NCBI RefSeq assembly: GCF_026339735.1
Contig: NZ_JAPEQG010000001.1
Span: 2,852,001 to 2,916,000, forward strand
Direction of reading: 5' to 3'
Source: Streptomyces sp. NBC_01669
GTDB lineage: Bacteria > Actinomycetota > Actinomycetes > Streptomycetales > Streptomycetaceae
Length of the DNA stretch: 64,000 bases
The notes beneath the pieces were generated by a model, which saw only the letters and a program-made list of their open reading frames with translations, did no database searches and had not been told where the DNA came from. Below are positions 1 through 8,068 of the stretch, one piece after another. How positions within the stretch are numbered: position 1 is the first letter of the stretch; every line of letters begins with the position of its first letter. Made by a program: the position numbers and the translations under genes.

Positions 1-384
1 GGAGGCGGCCACGTCCTCGAAGTCGATCTGCTCAAGCTCCTTCAGACGCTGAAGGCGCTTGTAGACGGTGGAGAAGTTGGTGAGCATGCCACCGAGCCAA
101 CGCTGGTTGACGTACGGCATGCCGACGCGCGTCGCCTGCTCGGCGATGGCCTCCTGGGCCTGCTTCTTCGTACCCACGAACATGATGGAGCCGCCGTGCG
201 CGACGGTCTCCTTGACGAACTCGTAGGCGCGGTCGATGTACGACAGCGACTGGAGCAGGTCGATGATGTAGATGCCGTTGCGCTCGGTGAAGATGAAGCG
301 CTTCATCTTCGGGTTCCAGCGACGGGTCTGGTGACCGAAGTGGACGCCGCTCTCCAGCAGCTCCCGCATCGTGACGACGGCCAT
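1..384 (-). CDS. rpsB: 30S ribosomal protein S2 (5' part, runs off the window)
   Basis: Ribosomal protein S2, a small-subunit protein that joins late and helps hold S1 and the mRNA at the platform. The first 128 codons are visible, from ATG at 384; the C-terminal half lies beyond position 1. The protein begins [19 protein letters not shown], then RRWNPKM and NGIYIIDL, all S2 family signatures. An AAGGAG ribosome binding site sits about 7 nt before the ATG. In Streptomyces tsf normally follows, which would be outside the window. The 278 bp between this start and the divergent M23 gene should hold the promoter; TACACT at 550-555 (minus strand) is a possible -10 box, but no good -35 partner is visible. 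Confidence 0.97.
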   Translation of the reverse strand, partial: MAVVTMRELLESGVHFGHQTRRWNPKMKRFIFTERNGIYIIDLLQSLSYIDRAYEFVKETVAHGGSIMFVGTKKQAQEAIAEQATRVGMPYVNQRWLGGMLTNFSTVYKRLQRLKELEQIDFEDVAAS

Positions 385-584
385 GGCCGTACTCCTTGAG
401 GTACTCGGTTGTCGCAACCGCAGGATTGCGGTCGCGCCTGACGCCCCGACGCGCCATGCCACAAGGGACCGAGGAGCGCGGCCACCGTCCGCAGAGAGGG
501 AGGTGGCGGGGCGTGCGAAGTCGACCCGGTGACCCGGATCGCCACAAGAAGTGTACGGGACCCGTCGAGTGCCGGGTGACGGCG

Positions 585-611
585 CTGTCCACAACCGGCG
601 AGTAGTCCACA
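585..611 (+). promoter_or_regulatory. Pair of DnaA-box-like 9-mers, 18 bp apart (copy 1)
   Basis: CTGTCCACA at 585-593 and TAGTCCACA at 603-611 each differ from the Streptomyces DnaA box TTGTCCACA by one or two bases and begin 18 bp apart. They lie between the divergent rpsB and M23 genes, about 50 bp upstream of the M23 start. A near-identical 27-bp arrangement occurs at 6352-6378 on the other strand. A regulatory role is inference. Confidence 0.45.
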
Positions 612-662
612 GATCCGGTCCATGATCCTCGCGGATCCGCCGGGTGCGGAACGGTTCGGGTC

Positions 663-1733
663 ATGCGATACACACCTGAACCGACGGCTCGCCAGACCCG
701 GGCGACGCTCGTGGCGGCGTTCATGGCGGTGCTCACGATGCTGTGCGGTGCGGGCCGCGCCGCCGCCGCGGACAACCCCACCCAGGGCGGCGGGCGTGCG
801 TGGCCGCTCGCGGGGCGGCCCGTGGTCGTACGGGGGTGGGAGCCGCCGGCCGACGCCTACGGGCGGGGGCACCGTGGCGTCGACCTCGCCGCCGCTCCGG
901 GTGCCCAGGTGCTGGCCGCCGCCGGCGGCCGGGTCTCGTTCGCGGGGCGCGTCGCGGGGCGGGGGGTGCTGTCGATCGAGGTGGCGGGGACCGGTGATCC
1001 GCCGCTGCGCACGACGTACGAGCCGGTGCGGGCGCTGGTCTCGGAAGGTGACGAGGTCCGCGCCGGCCAGCCGGTCGCGGTCATGGAGGCCGGGCCGTTC
1101 CACTGCGAGTCCGGGTGTCTGCACTGGGGGCTGCGGCGTGGTGACGCATATCTGGATCCGCTGTCGCTGCTGCCTCCGGCGCTGCTGCGGCGGGGTCCTT
1201 CGCGGCTGCTGCCGGTGTTCGGCGTACCGGAGCCATGGGCGCCGGGCGCCGTCGGGTACGCAGACCCTGCCGTGCTCCTCGTCGCGGCGGCGACCGGGTG
1301 CGGGCGTCAGCCCCGCACGCCCCGCAGGACCATGGCGACGGCGGTGTCAGCGATCACCCCGGGCGCCTCCGCCACGCCCAGTTCGATACGGCGCACGGCG
1401 GCGTCCACCGAGCCCTGCAGCAGCATCGCCGCCAGCCTCGGCTGTTCATGGCCGAGGTCACCGAGCGCCTCGACAATCATGGCGATCAGCCCGCCGTGGG
1501 CCGCCCGGATCTTCTCCCGTGCGCCTGCGTCCAGCTCGCTCGCCGAGATGGCGACGACAGCCCGGTGCCGCCGGTCCCCGACCAGATCGAGCTGGCGGCG
1601 TACATATGCCTCGATCTTCCCCTCGGGCGTCTGCGCCCGCTCCATCGCGTTCTCGACCTCGGCCGCCCAGACGGGGAAGTCGACGGCGCACAGCTCCTCG
1701 ACGACGGCCGCGCGGGAACGGAAGTACTCGTAG
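663..1733 (+). CDS. Secreted M23-family (LytM-like) peptidase, 3' end uncertain
   Basis: Probable exported cell-wall peptidase or LytM-like protein. Residues 1-37 form a signal peptide: charged start, hydrophobic core ATLVAAFMAVLTML, then AAAAD. The M23 domain spans about residues 45-170, with the first zinc motif GHRGVDLAAA (H and D ligands) and a final motif SGCLHWGL. In that last motif the usual His-x-His reads Cys-x-His. The family-like part ends near residue 190 (about 1230-1290). The frame then stays open to 1733, antisense to the TetR gene for 427 bp, and that tail looks like shadow translation. Either the stop has been lost, a frameshift lies near 1240-1300, or the protein is unusually long. 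ATG at 663 has no clear ribosome binding site. Confidence 0.75.
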   Translation: MRYTPEPTARQTRATLVAAFMAVLTMLCGAGRAAAADNPTQGGGRAWPLAGRPVVVRGWEPPADAYGRGHRGVDLAAAPGAQVLAAAGGRVSFAGRVAGRGVLSIEVAGTGDPPLRTTYEPVRALVSEGDEVRAGQPVAVMEAGPFHCESGCLHWGLRRGDAYLDPLSLLPPALLRRGPSRLLPVFGVPEPWAPGAVGYADPAVLLVAAATGCGRQPRTPRRTMATAVSAITPGASATPSSIRRTAASTEPCSSIAASLGCSWPRSPSASTIMAISPPWAARIFSRAPASSSLAEMATTARCRRSPTRSSWRRTYASIFPSGVCARSIAFSTSAAQTGKSTAHSSSTTAARERKYS

Positions 1734-1888
1734 ACGGAGGACCGCGCAAGGCTCGTGCGCTCGGCGAGAGCGGGGAAGGTCAACGCCTCCGTACCGCCCT
1801 CGGACAGCAGGGAGCGGGCAGCGTCCAGGAGGGCGCCGCGCTGCATGGTCCGGTGCTCGGCCACGGAGGCCGCTCGAATCCTGGGCAC
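1307..1888 (-). CDS. TetR-family transcriptional regulator
   Basis: A 193-residue one-component repressor-like protein. The N-terminal helix-turn-helix covers about residues 18-65 and includes LLDAARSLLSEGG, LTFPALAERTSLARSSVYEYF and RSRAAVVEELC. The rest is a helical ligand-binding domain with no recognisable ligand class. The start is GTG at 1888; an internal ATG at codon 15 is an alternative. It lies downstream of whiG on the same strand, with 71 bp between whiG's stop and this start, and is convergent with the M23 gene. Its target is unknown; the neighbouring M23 gene is a possibility only. Confidence 0.88.
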   Translation of the reverse strand: MPRIRAASVAEHRTMQRGALLDAARSLLSEGGTEALTFPALAERTSLARSSVYEYFRSRAAVVEELCAVDFPVWAAEVENAMERAQTPEGKIEAYVRRQLDLVGDRRHRAVVAISASELDAGAREKIRAAHGGLIAMIVEALGDLGHEQPRLAAMLLQGSVDAAVRRIELGVAEAPGVIADTAVAMVLRGVRG

Positions 1889-1959
1889 GGATCCACTCTA
1901 CGGCGGCAGGTGTTCGAAAGGGGGCGCGGGCAGCCAACATCGCCCGGCCGGACGCCTGC

Positions 1960-2796
1960 TCAACGTCCCGCGTCGGCCAGTTTCGCGCGGAGCTGCAGCA
2001 CCGATTTGGTGTGGATCTGGCTGACCCGGCTTTCGGTCACCCCGAGCACGTTGCCGATCTCGGCGAGGGTGAGCCCCTCGTAGTAGTAGAGGGTGACGAC
2101 AGTCTTCTCGCGGTCCGGGAGCGTGTTGATCGCCCGGGCGAGCAGCCGTCGGAGCTCGCGGTCCTCGGCTACCTCCACCGGATTGTCGGCGGCGGTGTCC
2201 TCAAGGGTGTCCATCAGGCTCAGCCGGTCGCCACCCTCGCCGCCGACATGCAGCAGCTCCTCCAGCGCGACCACGTTCGCCAGCGACAACTGGCTGAAAA
2301 CCGCATGCAGTTCTTCCAGGGCGATGCCCATCTCCGCCGCGACCTCCGCCTCGGACGGGGTACGCCGCAACTGCGCCTCCAGTGTCGCGTAGGCGCGCTC
2401 CACGGCCCGCGCCTTCTGTCGTACGGAGCGCGGGATCCAGTCGAGCGCCCGGAGCTCGTCGATCATCGCGCCGCGGATGCGCGTGATCGCGTACGTCTCG
2501 AACTTGATGGCCCGTTCGATGTCGAACTTCTCGATCGCGTCGATCAGTCCGAAGACTCCCGAGGAGACGAAGTCCGCCTGCTCGACATTGGACGGCAGTC
2601 CCACGCTCACCCGGCCCGCGACGTACTTCACCAGCGGCGAGTAGTGAAGGATCAGCTGCTCCCGCAGCCGGCCGTCGCCCGTGGACTTGTACGAACGCCA
2701 CAACTCGTCGAGCGAGGAGGGGGCAGGGGGGCGCACAGTGCCACGCGCAGCGGGTGGCACTGCTGCGCGGTCAGACCCGGAGGTGTGCTGGGGCAT
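1960..2796 (-). CDS. whiG: RNA polymerase sigma factor WhiG (FliA-type)
   Basis: Sporulation sigma factor that commits aerial hyphae to spore formation; in S. coelicolor it transcribes whiH and whiI. The protein is 278 aa from the ATG at 2796 ([10 protein letters not shown]), close to the 280 aa of S. coelicolor WhiG as I recall it. Region 2 includes [11 protein letters not shown] and [19 protein letters not shown]. Region 3 includes [14 protein letters not shown]. Region 4 ends in a helix-turn-helix, [21 protein letters not shown] longer open frame reaches 3066, but the N-terminus matches the known start, which has AAGG about 6 nt upstream. The 241 bp up to dprA should hold the promoter. No anti-sigma gene is adjacent. 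Confidence 0.97.
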   Translation of the reverse strand: MPQHTSGSDRAAVPPAARGTVRPPAPSSLDELWRSYKSTGDGRLREQLILHYSPLVKYVAGRVSVGLPSNVEQADFVSSGVFGLIDAIEKFDIERAIKFETYAITRIRGAMIDELRALDWIPRSVRQKARAVERAYATLEAQLRRTPSEAEVAAEMGIALEELHAVFSQLSLANVVALEELLHVGGEGGDRLSLMDTLEDTAADNPVEVAEDRELRRLLARAINTLPDREKTVVTLYYYEGLTLAEIGNVLGVTESRVSQIHTKSVLQLRAKLADAGR

Positions 2797-3037
2797 GTGG
2801 TGCCTTGAGCCGTTCTGCTGTGAAGTGCTGGGGGACTTGTGTCTGAGTCGGATTCCTTGTGAGCGTAGCGTGACTGAAGCGTCGCGGTGCGCGCAGGATA
2901 GAGCATCGGCGCCCGGTACTTCTGGGGGAACAGACACGACTACGCTCCGGGCCCGTCGCCTGTGCAGCGGTCCCGGAGGGGTCGCCGAAGGATCCGCCGA
3001 GGTCACCGGCATCACCTTTTCACCCGAATGCTCCAGG

Positions 3038-4315
3038 TCAAGGACCGCCTCGCCGCGCGTCCCCATTGCATGCCGACTGCCGCGTCAACTGCCACCCATC
3101 GCCATCACGTTCGACGAACCCCAGTGAGTGGAGTTCGTACAACCTGCCGAGCGCTTCGTCGGTGCCGGTGCCCGCGGTGCGGGCGATGTCCCTCGCGTTG
3201 ACGGAACCGCGGGAGGGCAGGGCGTCGAGGATCCGGGCGCAGACGGCGTCCAGCAGGTCCCTGGGAAGCAGAGGACCGCGTCGGGCGGGAGCGAGATCAC
3301 CGATGTCCCCCACCAGTTCGGCCACCTCCGAGGCGTCCGTGACCAGGACGCCCTCGCCCCGGAGCAGTTCATGGACACCGGCCGACAGCCCGCTGGTGGC
3401 GGGTCCCGGAACCCCCATGGTGAAGCGGCCGAGCTGCTGAGCCCTGCGTGCCGTAACCAGCGAACCGCTGCGGTATTGCGCCTCCACCACGACCGTTCCC
3501 CGCGTCAGCGCGGCAATCACCCTGTTCCGAAGGACAAATCTGCTGCGTGTCGGATGATCGGACGGCGGCAGCTCTCCGATGACCAGACCCTGTTCCGCCA
3601 CGCGTCCGATCAGCTCGGCATGGCCTCGGGGATAGGCGACGTCGACGCCGCAGGCCAGGACCGCCATCGTCGCCCCACCGGCCGCGAGTGCGCCACGGTG
3701 TGCCGCCCCGTCCACTCCGTACGCGGCGCCCGACACGACCACCCATCCCAGCTCCGCCAGCCCGGAAGCGAGGCTCGCCGCCATATGCGCCCCATAGGGA
3801 GTGCAGGCGCGTGCGCCGACCACGGCAACGGAACGCAGCGCCCAGAGCCGCAGATCGGCCCGGCCCCGCACCCAGAGCGCGGTCGGCCTGGAGTCGCCCA
3901 GGTCGTCGAGCTGGCTGGGCCACTCCCGGTCACCGGGACAGACCAGGCGGCCGCCCACCGCGGCGACCGCCGCGAGGTCCCGCTCGGGCTCGGCCGACCC
4001 GACCCGCAACCGGTATCCGGCGAGCCGCTTCGGTGTCATGCCGCTCAGCTCTTCCGCGGTCCCGTCGCGGGACGTGAGCCGCCGCATCAGCTCGACGGCG
4101 CCGACTTGGCGCAGCCAGCGGCCACCGTGCTCGTCCCCCGGCTCCAGCACGCGGGTCAGCGCAGCCCGTGCCAGCCGCTCCCGCTCCCCCATCGTCCCCG
4201 GCGCGCTTACTGGTTGGCGGCCGCCCACCGCCTCCTGCCCACGCCCTGGTGCGTGGTCTCCCACCGACTCCGGCGTCATCATGCCCCGCCCCTCGCCGTA
4301 GCCCCCCGGCGTCAT
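3038..4315 (-). CDS. dprA: DNA-processing protein DprA (Smf/DprA family)
   Basis: Single-stranded-DNA-binding protein that loads RecA on incoming DNA in competent bacteria; its role in Streptomyces is less clear. It is 425 aa from ATG 4315. The extended Rossmann fold starts near residue 170 with [14 protein letters not shown] and continues with [32 protein letters not shown] and [23 protein letters not shown]-terminal winged-helix-like segment follows (about residues 350-415). The start overlaps the comM stop as ATGA (4312-4315), implying translational coupling in a yraN-comM-dprA operon. A longer N-terminal open frame to 4429 lies inside comM and is rejected. Confidence 0.95.
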   Translation of the reverse strand: MTPGGYGEGRGMMTPESVGDHAPGRGQEAVGGRQPVSAPGTMGERERLARAALTRVLEPGDEHGGRWLRQVGAVELMRRLTSRDGTAEELSGMTPKRLAGYRLRVGSAEPERDLAAVAAVGGRLVCPGDREWPSQLDDLGDSRPTALWVRGRADLRLWALRSVAVVGARACTPYGAHMAASLASGLAELGWVVVSGAAYGVDGAAHRGALAAGGATMAVLACGVDVAYPRGHAELIGRVAEQGLVIGELPPSDHPTRSRFVLRNRVIAALTRGTVVVEAQYRSGSLVTARRAQQLGRFTMGVPGPATSGLSAGVHELLRGEGVLVTDASEVAELVGDIGDLAPARRGPLLPRDLLDAVCARILDALPSRGSVNARDIARTAGTGTDEALGRLYELHSLGFVERDGDGWQLTRQSACNGDARRGGP

Positions 4316-5937
4316 GACGTCCCGCCCCGGGCCAAGGCTCCCCGGGCGATGCCGGTCCGTAGTTCCAGGGCCACCGCGATATCGGACGCCTCCGGGCGAT
4401 CCGCGCCGCGCAGATCGGCGACGGTCCACGCCACCCGCAGCACCCGGTCGAGTCCCCGCGCGGTGAGCAGCCCCCGCTCCATGTCCCGTTCGGCCTCCAT
4501 GAGCGCCCCCGGCGCCGCGAGCAGCCGGGTTCGCAGCTCATGGCCGGGTACCTCGCTGTTGGTGGTCCATCCCGTGCCCGCAAGCCGTTCTGCCGCCCGG
4601 GCCCTGGCTTCCCGTACCCGCGCCGCGACGACGGCCGTGGACTCGCCCCGGCCTCTCCGGCCCATGAGGTCCTCGCGCGTGACCGGTGCGACGACCACCC
4701 GCAGATCCACCCGGTCGAGCAGCGGCCCGGAGAGTCTCGCCTGGTAGCGGCGGACCGAAGAGGGCGGGCATTCGCAACCGGCGCCGGTGAGGGTGTGGCG
4801 CCCGCAGGGGCAGGGATTGGCCGCCAGCACCATCAGGAATCTGGCGGGCAGCCGCACCACTCCGGCGCTGCGCGCCACCACCACATGCCCCGACTCCAGC
4901 GGCTGGCGCAGCGCGTCGAGCGCCCGGACGGAGAACTCCGGCGCCTCGTCCAGGAACAGCACACCCCTGTGGGCCAGCGAGACCGCCCCGGGCCTCGGCA
5001 GCCCGTTCCCCCCGCCGACCAGCGACTGCATCGTCGCCGAGTGGTGCGGCGCACAGTAGGGCGCCCGGGTGACCAGTGGCTCACCCGGCGGCAGGATGCC
5101 CGCCACCGAGTGCACCGCGGTCACCTCCAGGGATTCCTGCCGGCTCAGCGTCGGCAGAATCGCGGACAGCCGCTCGGCCAGCATGGTCTTGCCCGCGCCC
5201 GGCGGTCCGGAGAGCAGCAGATGGTGCCCGCCCGCCGCTGCGACCGCAAGGGCCAGACGCGGCGTCTCCTGGCCGGCGACGTCCGCCAGGTCCGGGGGAC
5301 GTCCCTCGCCCTGCGCGGAGACCCGTGCCAGTCCCCTGCTGATGCCCGCGCCCGGCACCATCAGCCCCGCCAGCAACGTGGAGGGGCGTCCTTCCTCGTC
5401 GCCCTCCCGCTCGTCGGGTACCGGCTCGTCACTGAGCACGGCGATCAGCTGCCGCAGGCTCCGCACCCCGAGGACCGAGACGCCGGGCACCAGCGCCGCC
5501 TCGCCCGCGGTCTGTTCGGGCACGACGACCTTCCGGTACCCCGCCTCCGCAGCGGCAAGGACGGCAGGCAGCACACCGCGGACCGGCCGCACCCGGCCGT
5601 CGAGGCCGAGCTCCCCGATCATCACCACATCGGAGATGGCCGAGGGATCGATCCGCTCGGCCGCGCCGAGTACGGCACACGCGACAGCGAGATCGAAGCC
5701 GCTGCCTCCTTTGGGCACGGAAGCCGGGGAGAGCCCGACCGTGAGTTTCTTCTGCGGCCACTCCGCCCCGGAGTTGACCACGGCGGCCCTGACCCGGTCC
5801 CGGCTCTCCACCAGGCTCTTGTCCGGCAGACCGACCAGGGTGAACGCCGCCACCCCCGGCTCCAGGTCCGCCTGGACCTCCACCACCACGCCTTCGACGC
5901 CGACCAGCGCCACCGAGCACGCCCTCGCGAACCCCAT
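4312..5937 (-). CDS. comM: YifB/ComM-family Mg-chelatase-like AAA+ ATPase
   Basis: AAA+ protein of the YifB/ComM family. In naturally transformable bacteria ComM is a hexameric helicase that promotes branch migration during integration of DNA. The protein is 541 aa. The N-terminal ChlI-like domain starts [16 protein letters not shown] and includes FTLVGLPDKSLVESRDRVRA. Walker A is SGPPGAGKTM (about residue 245); Walker B is VLFLDEAPEF. The cysteine cluster NPCPCGRHTL and CECPP, and the C-terminal helical lid ending in DIAVALELR, are typical. The ATG overlaps the yraN stop by one base (TGATG), and its own stop overlaps dprA. Confidence 0.95.
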   Translation of the reverse strand: MGFARACSVALVGVEGVVVEVQADLEPGVAAFTLVGLPDKSLVESRDRVRAAVVNSGAEWPQKKLTVGLSPASVPKGGSGFDLAVACAVLGAAERIDPSAISDVVMIGELGLDGRVRPVRGVLPAVLAAAEAGYRKVVVPEQTAGEAALVPGVSVLGVRSLRQLIAVLSDEPVPDEREGDEEGRPSTLLAGLMVPGAGISRGLARVSAQGEGRPPDLADVAGQETPRLALAVAAAGGHHLLLSGPPGAGKTMLAERLSAILPTLSRQESLEVTAVHSVAGILPPGEPLVTRAPYCAPHHSATMQSLVGGGNGLPRPGAVSLAHRGVLFLDEAPEFSVRALDALRQPLESGHVVVARSAGVVRLPARFLMVLAANPCPCGRHTLTGAGCECPPSSVRRYQARLSGPLLDRVDLRVVVAPVTREDLMGRRGRGESTAVVAARVREARARAAERLAGTGWTTNSEVPGHELRTRLLAAPGALMEAERDMERGLLTARGLDRVLRVAWTVADLRGADRPEASDIAVALELRTGIARGALARGGTS

Positions 5938-6296
5938 CAGGCCACCCCGCGCGCGTGCTCGACGACCGGCGCGCCCCGTCCGGGCAGCATCACGCCGATC
6001 AGATCGATCCGCACCCCGCCCGGCGGCGGGCCGCCGTTCCGGTCGAGCCAGATCTCGGCGAGCCGCCGCAACCGGTCCGCCTTCACCGGGCTGACGGCCG
6101 CCATCGGATGCTGGAACGCCCCCGCCCTGCGGGTCTTGACCTCGCAGACGACCAGCGCGTCCCCGTCCATCGCCACGATGTCGATCTCACCGGCGCGACA
6201 GCGCCAGTTCCGTTCCAGTACGGCCATGCCGGCGTCGGTCAGCAGCCGCGCCGCCAGATCCTCGCCGTACCGCCCGAGTGCCCCCCGTGCGTTCAT
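5937..6296 (-). CDS. YraN/UPF0102-family nuclease-fold protein
   Basis: A 119-residue protein of the UPF0102 (YraN) family, which has a restriction-endonuclease-like fold resembling Holliday-junction nucleases; biochemical function is unproven. Visible family motifs are [10 protein letters not shown] near the N-terminus, then [16 protein letters not shown] and VVCEVKTR, which supply the PD-(D/E)xK-like acidic and lysine residues. It is the first gene of the coupled yraN-comM-dprA set and is linked to comM by a TGATG overlap. The sequence 56 bp upstream carries a tandem DnaA-box-like motif. Confidence 0.93.
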   Translation of the reverse strand: MNARGALGRYGEDLAARLLTDAGMAVLERNWRCRAGEIDIVAMDGDALVVCEVKTRRAGAFQHPMAAVSPVKADRLRRLAEIWLDRNGGPPPGGVRIDLIGVMLPGRGAPVVEHARGVA

Positions 6297-6351
6297 TCGG
6301 CACCACCTCCGGCACCGACGATGACGCGTCCGAGCCCCGCTGGTGGATCTT

Positions 6352-6378
6352 GGTGGACAACTCAGCGGTTGTGGACAA
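6352..6378 (-). promoter_or_regulatory. Pair of DnaA-box-like 9-mers, 18 bp apart (copy 2)
   Basis: On the minus strand TTGTCCACA (6370-6378, an exact Streptomyces DnaA-box consensus) is followed 18 bp later by TTGTCCACC (6352-6360). The 9-bp linker ACCGCTGAG nearly matches the linker ACCGGCGAG of the pair at 585-611. The pair lies in the 120-bp gap upstream of yraN, placed to affect the yraN-comM-dprA operon. Function is inferred. Confidence 0.5.
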
Positions 6379-6416
6379 CCCGGCCACCCGAACGGACCGG
6401 CGACCGCCGCAGCGGC

Positions 6417-6725
6417 TCAGCTCCCCGGGAGTTCGAGGTCGCTCTTGTTGAGTTCTTCGATGTTGACGTCCTTGAAGGTCAGGACGCGTACCTGCTTGAC
6501 GAACCGGGCGGGCCGGTACATGTCCCAGACCCACGCGTCCGCCATGGACACCTCGAAGAAGACCTCACCCTGAACCGAGTGCACCTGCATCTCGTAGTCG
6601 TTGGTGAGGTAGAAGCGCCGTTCGGTCTCGATCACATATTTGAACAGACCGACGACATCTCGGTACTCCCGGTAGAGCTTCAGCTCCATCTCGGTCTCGT
6701 ACTTTTCGAGGTCCTCGGCGCTCAT
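6417..6725 (-). CDS. DUF2469-family protein
   Basis: A 102-residue acidic protein strongly conserved in actinobacteria; function unknown. It begins MSAEDLEKYETEMELKLYRE, continues with VVGLFKYVIETERRFYLTND and VFFEVSMADAWVWDMYRPAR, and ends NKSDLELPGS. The ATG at 6725 has AAGGGG 9 nt upstream; the in-frame ATG two codons earlier is too close to that site. It lies between the Nudix gene (64 bp upstream) and yraN, and probably belongs to the same rightward-to-left transcription block as the signal peptidase cluster. Confidence 0.93.
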   Translation of the reverse strand: MSAEDLEKYETEMELKLYREYRDVVGLFKYVIETERRFYLTNDYEMQVHSVQGEVFFEVSMADAWVWDMYRPARFVKQVRVLTFKDVNIEELNKSDLELPGS

Positions 6726-6789
6726 TGGCATGTTCCCCTTCAGCCGTGCGTCCACCTATTGTGCGCCAGGCTCCCGCGCCCCCGACGGC

Positions 6790-7278
6790 TTAGGCGATTT
6801 CGGGGGCCAGGACCACTGGCGTACGCGGCGGACCCTCGTCGAGCAGCGTGCGCAGCAGCCCGGCGAGCCTGGTCGGGTACACCGTCTCACGCGCCACCGA
6901 CAGTTCGCTGTAGGTCCACCACCTCAGGCCCGAGACACTGCGCTGTTCCAGCCCGGTGAGCCCGCTCAGATCCGTGTCGGTCTGCGGGGTACGTGCCAGG
7001 TAGTACCACTCGTCCTGGTCCCAGCGCCGCCCGTCGAACGGGAAGGAGCAGATGCGCTGCCAGAGCACGGGGCCGAGCTCGACGTCCGTGATCCCCGTCT
7101 CCTCGGCGAGCTCGCGCAACGCGGCCTCCTCGCGGGTCTCGTCGCCCTCCAGGCCGCCTCCGGGCGTGAACCACCAGGTGATGTCGGGGTTGTCCGGTTC
7201 GTAGCCGTGCATCAGCAGAATGCGGTCGTCGGGGTCGAGCAGGATCACCCGGGCGACCTTCCGGATCTCAGCGGGCAC
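6790..7278 (-). CDS. Nudix hydrolase
   Basis: A 162-residue Nudix-fold pyrophosphohydrolase that would cleave a nucleoside diphosphate linked to another moiety; substrate unknown. The Nudix box is complete: GGGLEGDETREEAALRELAEETG is present at about residues 40-62, with the catalytic RELAEE core. It starts at GTG 7278 inside the end of sipZ (11-bp overlap), so translation is probably coupled. In S. lividans, as I recall, a mutT-like gene likewise follows the sip cluster. Confidence 0.92.
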   Translation of the reverse strand: MPAEIRKVARVILLDPDDRILLMHGYEPDNPDITWWFTPGGGLEGDETREEAALRELAEETGITDVELGPVLWQRICSFPFDGRRWDQDEWYYLARTPQTDTDLSGLTGLEQRSVSGLRWWTYSELSVARETVYPTRLAGLLRTLLDEGPPRTPVVLAPEIA

Positions 7279-8047
7279 CCGCAGGCACCTTCCCGCCCTG
7301 TTCGCGCCTGTTCCGTGCGGACCGCGCCGCGATCGGCCCGTACGCCGCGCCGCCGACGATGAGCACCACGCCCGCCACCACGGCCCCGACCTGCAGCTCC
7401 AGCGGTCCGGGCTTCGACACCCCGCCGGGAAGAACCGCGAACGCCTGCGGTCGCTCGATCATCCCGTTCATCGGCCAGGCGATGGCGTCCACCCGAGCCC
7501 GCACGGCGCTGCGCGGTATCGAGCCCTGCCCCGGGTCGTCGAGGTGGACCCGGGAGTCCAGGGAGCCGCTGCGCTCGTCGCCGAGGACAAAGAGCTGCCC
7601 CTTGGGCACCTCCGCCGAGAAGTTATTCACCGAGGCGAGGCCCTTCGTCTGCAGATACGGTTCCTCAATGGGCTTGCCGTTGACGGTGAGCCGGCCGTTC
7701 TTCTCGCAGCAGGCGATCAGGTCGCCGCCGATGCCCACGACCCGCTTCACCATGGGCATGTCGCCCCACGCGGGGTCCTTGAAGACCACCACGTCACCGC
7801 GGCGCACCTCGGCGCCGTCCACCCGCTCCGCGAGCACCCGGTCACCCGCGTTCACCGTCGGCGTCATCGACTCGGTCGGCACGGTGTACGGCTTGTACAC
7901 CACCGCCGCCCAGGCGAACCCGCCGAGGAAGAGCACACAGCCGACGGCCACGGCCAGCCCCGACAGCATGCTGCCGAGCCGACCGTGGCCGTCACTCGTA
8001 CGTCCTGTTCCACTCATCCCAGCGTCCCCCACCTCGGAGATCGACAA
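7268..8047 (-). CDS. sipZ: Type I signal peptidase (SipZ-like)
   Basis: Membrane-bound Ser-Lys signal peptidase that releases exported proteins after Sec or Tat transport. It is 259 aa with an N-terminal membrane segment at about residues 27-50 (LAVAVGCVLFLGGFAWAAVV). The catalytic serine is in TVPTESMTPT and the general-base lysine in MPMVKRVVGIGGD. The box E motif reads VLGDERSGSLDSR, where the other Sip proteins here have GDHR. A second membrane segment near the C-terminus (VGAVVAGVVLIVGGAAY) gives the two-span topology seen in Streptomyces Sip proteins. It is last of four tandem sip genes, 21 bp after sipY. Confidence 0.93.
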   Translation of the reverse strand: MSISEVGDAGMSGTGRTSDGHGRLGSMLSGLAVAVGCVLFLGGFAWAAVVYKPYTVPTESMTPTVNAGDRVLAERVDGAEVRRGDVVVFKDPAWGDMPMVKRVVGIGGDLIACCEKNGRLTVNGKPIEEPYLQTKGLASVNNFSAEVPKGQLFVLGDERSGSLDSRVHLDDPGQGSIPRSAVRARVDAIAWPMNGMIERPQAFAVLPGGVSKPGPLELQVGAVVAGVVLIVGGAAYGPIAARSARNRREQGGKVPAGAR

Positions 8048-8068
8048 TCGCTGATCCGAGTCGGCACC

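Noticed and set aside
3067..4429. N-terminal extension of DprA to 4429.
   Set aside because: The extra 38 codons lie inside comM; ATG 4315 overlaps the comM stop as ATGA, a normal coupled start.
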